Source: a virus. Taken from it: a DNA stretch of 25,199 nucleotides. Below the pieces are notes generated by a model. It saw only the letters and a list, made by a program, of their open reading frames with translations, searched no databases and was not told the DNA's origin. Where the stretch lies: positions 1 to 25,199 of the IMG/VR virus record IMGVR_UViG_3300008114_000300; one strand, written 5' to 3'. A program made the translations under genes and the position numbers. Of this stretch, positions 24,133-25,199 are shown piece by piece (within the stretch, counting starts at the first letter, position 1; the number at the start of each line of letters is the position of its first letter).

Positions 24133-24140
24133 GATAAATA
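24133..24140 (-). promoter_or_regulatory. Candidate promoter motif variant TATTTATC before the helicase
   Basis: TATTTATC lies about 24 bases upstream of ATG 24108, in the 35-base gap after the 149-aa gene. It is a one-base variant of the octamer found before three other genes. Spacing suits a -10 type element with a leader containing the AAGGA site. Confidence 0.25.
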
Positions 24141-24143
24141 CTA

Positions 24144-24593
24144 TTAGATTAAGTTATAGTTCATGTAACTTGTAACAAAATTTTCATCGGAAAAAATGTC
24201 AGTCAAATCCTTTAATACACTTTTTACTTGCTGGCGTATATCTACGGTGTATCTTATTTTAGGTGGGAACAATTTAGCGTCCAAAATTCTATGACAAATT
24301 GTCTGTTCTCCTACCTTTATTAAAAAGTTAAATGTTTCTGGACCCTCAGTATTTGATGTTTGCAAGATACTTGGGTTCTCCAAAATTTCGTCTTTGTTTT
24401 CCAAAAGGTATACAACCGAACGCATCTTTTGGCCGTACTCAAACCCTTCTACAAAGTCTCTTAGATACTGATACAATTCCATAGAACTGCGAGCTTGTGG
24501 ATTGTAATCTCTTACGTTAAAGTAACGTTGGATTACGATGTTGTTGTTCAAGGTAATCAAGAACTCCATTTTAATTACATCTGTTTCTTTCAT
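24144..24593 (-). CDS. Unknown 149-aa protein in replication cluster
   Basis: No family recognised. The chain is soluble and mixed alpha/beta, with the segments MEFLITLNNNIVIQRYFNVR, ELYQYLRDFVEGFEYGQK and FNFLIKVGEQTICHRILDAK, and no metal or nucleotide motif. The pattern of a beta N-terminus followed by helices and a second beta block suggests a compact fold. The gene is seven bases after the nuclease reading frame and 35 bases before the helicase, so it is most likely a replication or recombination accessory, or a regulator. It is a candidate helicase-loader-like gene by position only; T4 gp59 is longer (217) and I see no sequence resemblance. The start could also be the internal ATG nine codons in. 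Confidence 0.72.
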   Translation of the reverse strand: MKETDVIKMEFLITLNNNIVIQRYFNVRDYNPQARSSMELYQYLRDFVEGFEYGQKMRSVVYLLENKDEILENPSILQTSNTEGPETFNFLIKVGEQTICHRILDAKLFPPKIRYTVDIRQQVKSVLKDLTDIFSDENFVTSYMNYNLI

Positions 24594-24600
24594 AATTTTT

Positions 24601-24825
24601 TTATTTTTCTATTTGTTGTTTGTGTTGTCTTTTTTCTTTTCTTGTCAATTTCATCAAAGGTCGTATAAATTTTATAAATTCATCATCACTCTTACCGAGA
24701 TATTTGAAGAATCCATCTTCTGTCATCATACGAATTAGATTTTTGTAACCCCTACCTTCAGGGTCTAAAGTGTCGGCATAATATTGTTCAACAAGTAACC
24801 TACCTTCATCAGAAATAAAAGTTCT
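24601..24825 (-). CDS. Continuation of the 5'-3' nuclease in the -1 frame (frameshifted C-terminus)
   Basis: The frame after the TGA at 24826-24828 is open for 74 residues to a TAA at 24601. It reads as ordinary protein: FISDEGRLLVEQYYADTLD, PEGRGYKNLIRMMTEDGFFK, then a basic tail (TRKEKRQHKQQIEK). The YYADTLDPEGRGY...GFFKYL arrangement resembles the C-terminal part of T4 RNase H (NYYNSYKLPPRGKIYSYF...). It has no suitable start of its own upstream and abuts the nuclease frame. Adding one A in the plus-strand run AAAA at 24817-24820 would join KAEEL to FISDEG in one frame. Causes could be a sequencing/assembly error, a real mutation, or programmed -1 frameshifting. Confidence 0.6.
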   Translation of the reverse strand, partial: RTFISDEGRLLVEQYYADTLDPEGRGYKNLIRMMTEDGFFKYLGKSDDEFIKFIRPLMKLTRKEKRQHKQQIEK

Positions 24826-25199
24826 TCAGCCTTTGTTAAAATATGGTTAAAAGTTATCATAGAATCAAGTATCTCAGGAAAGTATTTTACAATGGTCTTT
24901 TCACCCAACCTTAATATACCACTGATGTTATCTGATTTATCACCAGTTAATATCTTAAGAGTCAATACGTTATAGTGTGGAAATTCAGTATCACCAAATT
25001 TAACTTTATCACCATTTTTAAATGTGACTTTGGAAATTGGTGAGTAGATTGATGTATGTTTATCAATCAGTTGGAAGTAATCTTTATCTGCCGATAATAT
25101 TGTTTTTGATTCTTCTTTCGCAATCTGACAATAGTAGGCTATTAAATCATCCGCCTCACATTCAGTTGCTCTTACCTGACGAACAAAACATTCTTCAAG
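24765..25199 (-). CDS. rnh: 5'-3' exonuclease/flap nuclease, T4 RNase H-like (N-terminus off window)
   Basis: A partial gene; the frame is open at base 25199 and gives 144 residues. FEN/RNase H motifs are clear: ATECEADDLIAYY (metal-binding Glu/Asp cluster), LSADKDYFQLI (metal-binding Asp pair), and LTGDKSDNISGILRLGEKT (the Asp motif plus helix-3-turn-helix DNA-binding region). T4 RNase H has the parallel EADD, SSDGDF and GDKKDN. These enzymes remove RNA primers and trim flaps during lagging-strand synthesis. This frame ends in a short non-family-like tail (LFLMKVGYLLNNIMPTL) at a TAG, while a convincing C-terminal domain continues in the -1 frame (next entry). It is therefore probably one gene with a frame break near 24820. 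Confidence 0.85.
   Translation of the reverse strand, partial: LEECFVRQVRATECEADDLIAYYCQIAKEESKTILSADKDYFQLIDKHTSIYSPISKVTFKNGDKVKFGDTEFPHYNVLTLKILTGDKSDNISGILRLGEKTIVKYFPEILDSMITFNHILTKAEELLFLMKVGYLLNNIMPTL

Overview
This window looks like part of the genome of a large, AT-rich, T4-like tailed phage (myovirus) that probably infects a member of the Bacteroidetes. Every convincing gene lies on the minus strand, so transcription runs from base 25199 towards base 1. The T4-like signature is an RNase H-type 5'-3' nuclease, a gp41/DnaB-type helicase, a gp25-like baseplate wedge protein and a gp6-like baseplate wedge protein. The host signal comes from SprB-type adhesin repeats in a virion protein, a DUF5522-type cysteine protein, PKD-like folds and AT-rich gene starts with little Shine-Dalgarno signal. 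The host is an inference from protein content; no sequence here is an unambiguous host marker.

Right part (about 25199-20640) is nucleotide metabolism and replication. It holds the partial 5'-3' nuclease, whose reading frame appears broken by a -1 shift near 24820; an unrecognised 149-aa protein; the replicative helicase; a 619-aa adenosylcobalamin-dependent (class II, RTPR-type) ribonucleotide reductase; and a small cysteine-rich DUF5522-like protein with a terminator-like hairpin inside its 5' part.

Middle part (about 20645-6285) is a tightly packed structural cassette: gp25-like, gp6-like, a 1016-aa protein with an internal hydrophobic segment, then proteins of 537, 564, 257, 359, 302 and 985 aa. 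Neighbours mostly overlap as TAATG or ATGA or are separated by a few bases, which suggests one late operon building the baseplate and tail tip. Only gp25 and gp6 are recognised by family; the rest are assigned to the virion from context and from beta-rich, aromatic-rich, Asn/Ser/Thr-rich composition.

Left part (6251-1) looks like the host-contact apparatus. It has a 921-aa protein with a Cys module, a Thr-Pro linker, seven SprB-like repeats and a C-terminal domain that seems shared with the preceding 985-aa protein; a 115-aa Cys-containing protein; a 420-aa protein with a roughly 144-residue Thr-Pro stalk; and a tail-fibre-like protein with at least 300 residues of collagen-like Gly-X-Y repeats, cut by the window edge.

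Recurring upstream signal: TATTTATA, or a one-base variant, lies just upstream of several starts that have an intergenic gap. It is a candidate phage promoter or leader element. I saw no tRNA, rRNA, CRISPR array, integrase or insertion sequence. There is no gene-free stretch above 300 bases.
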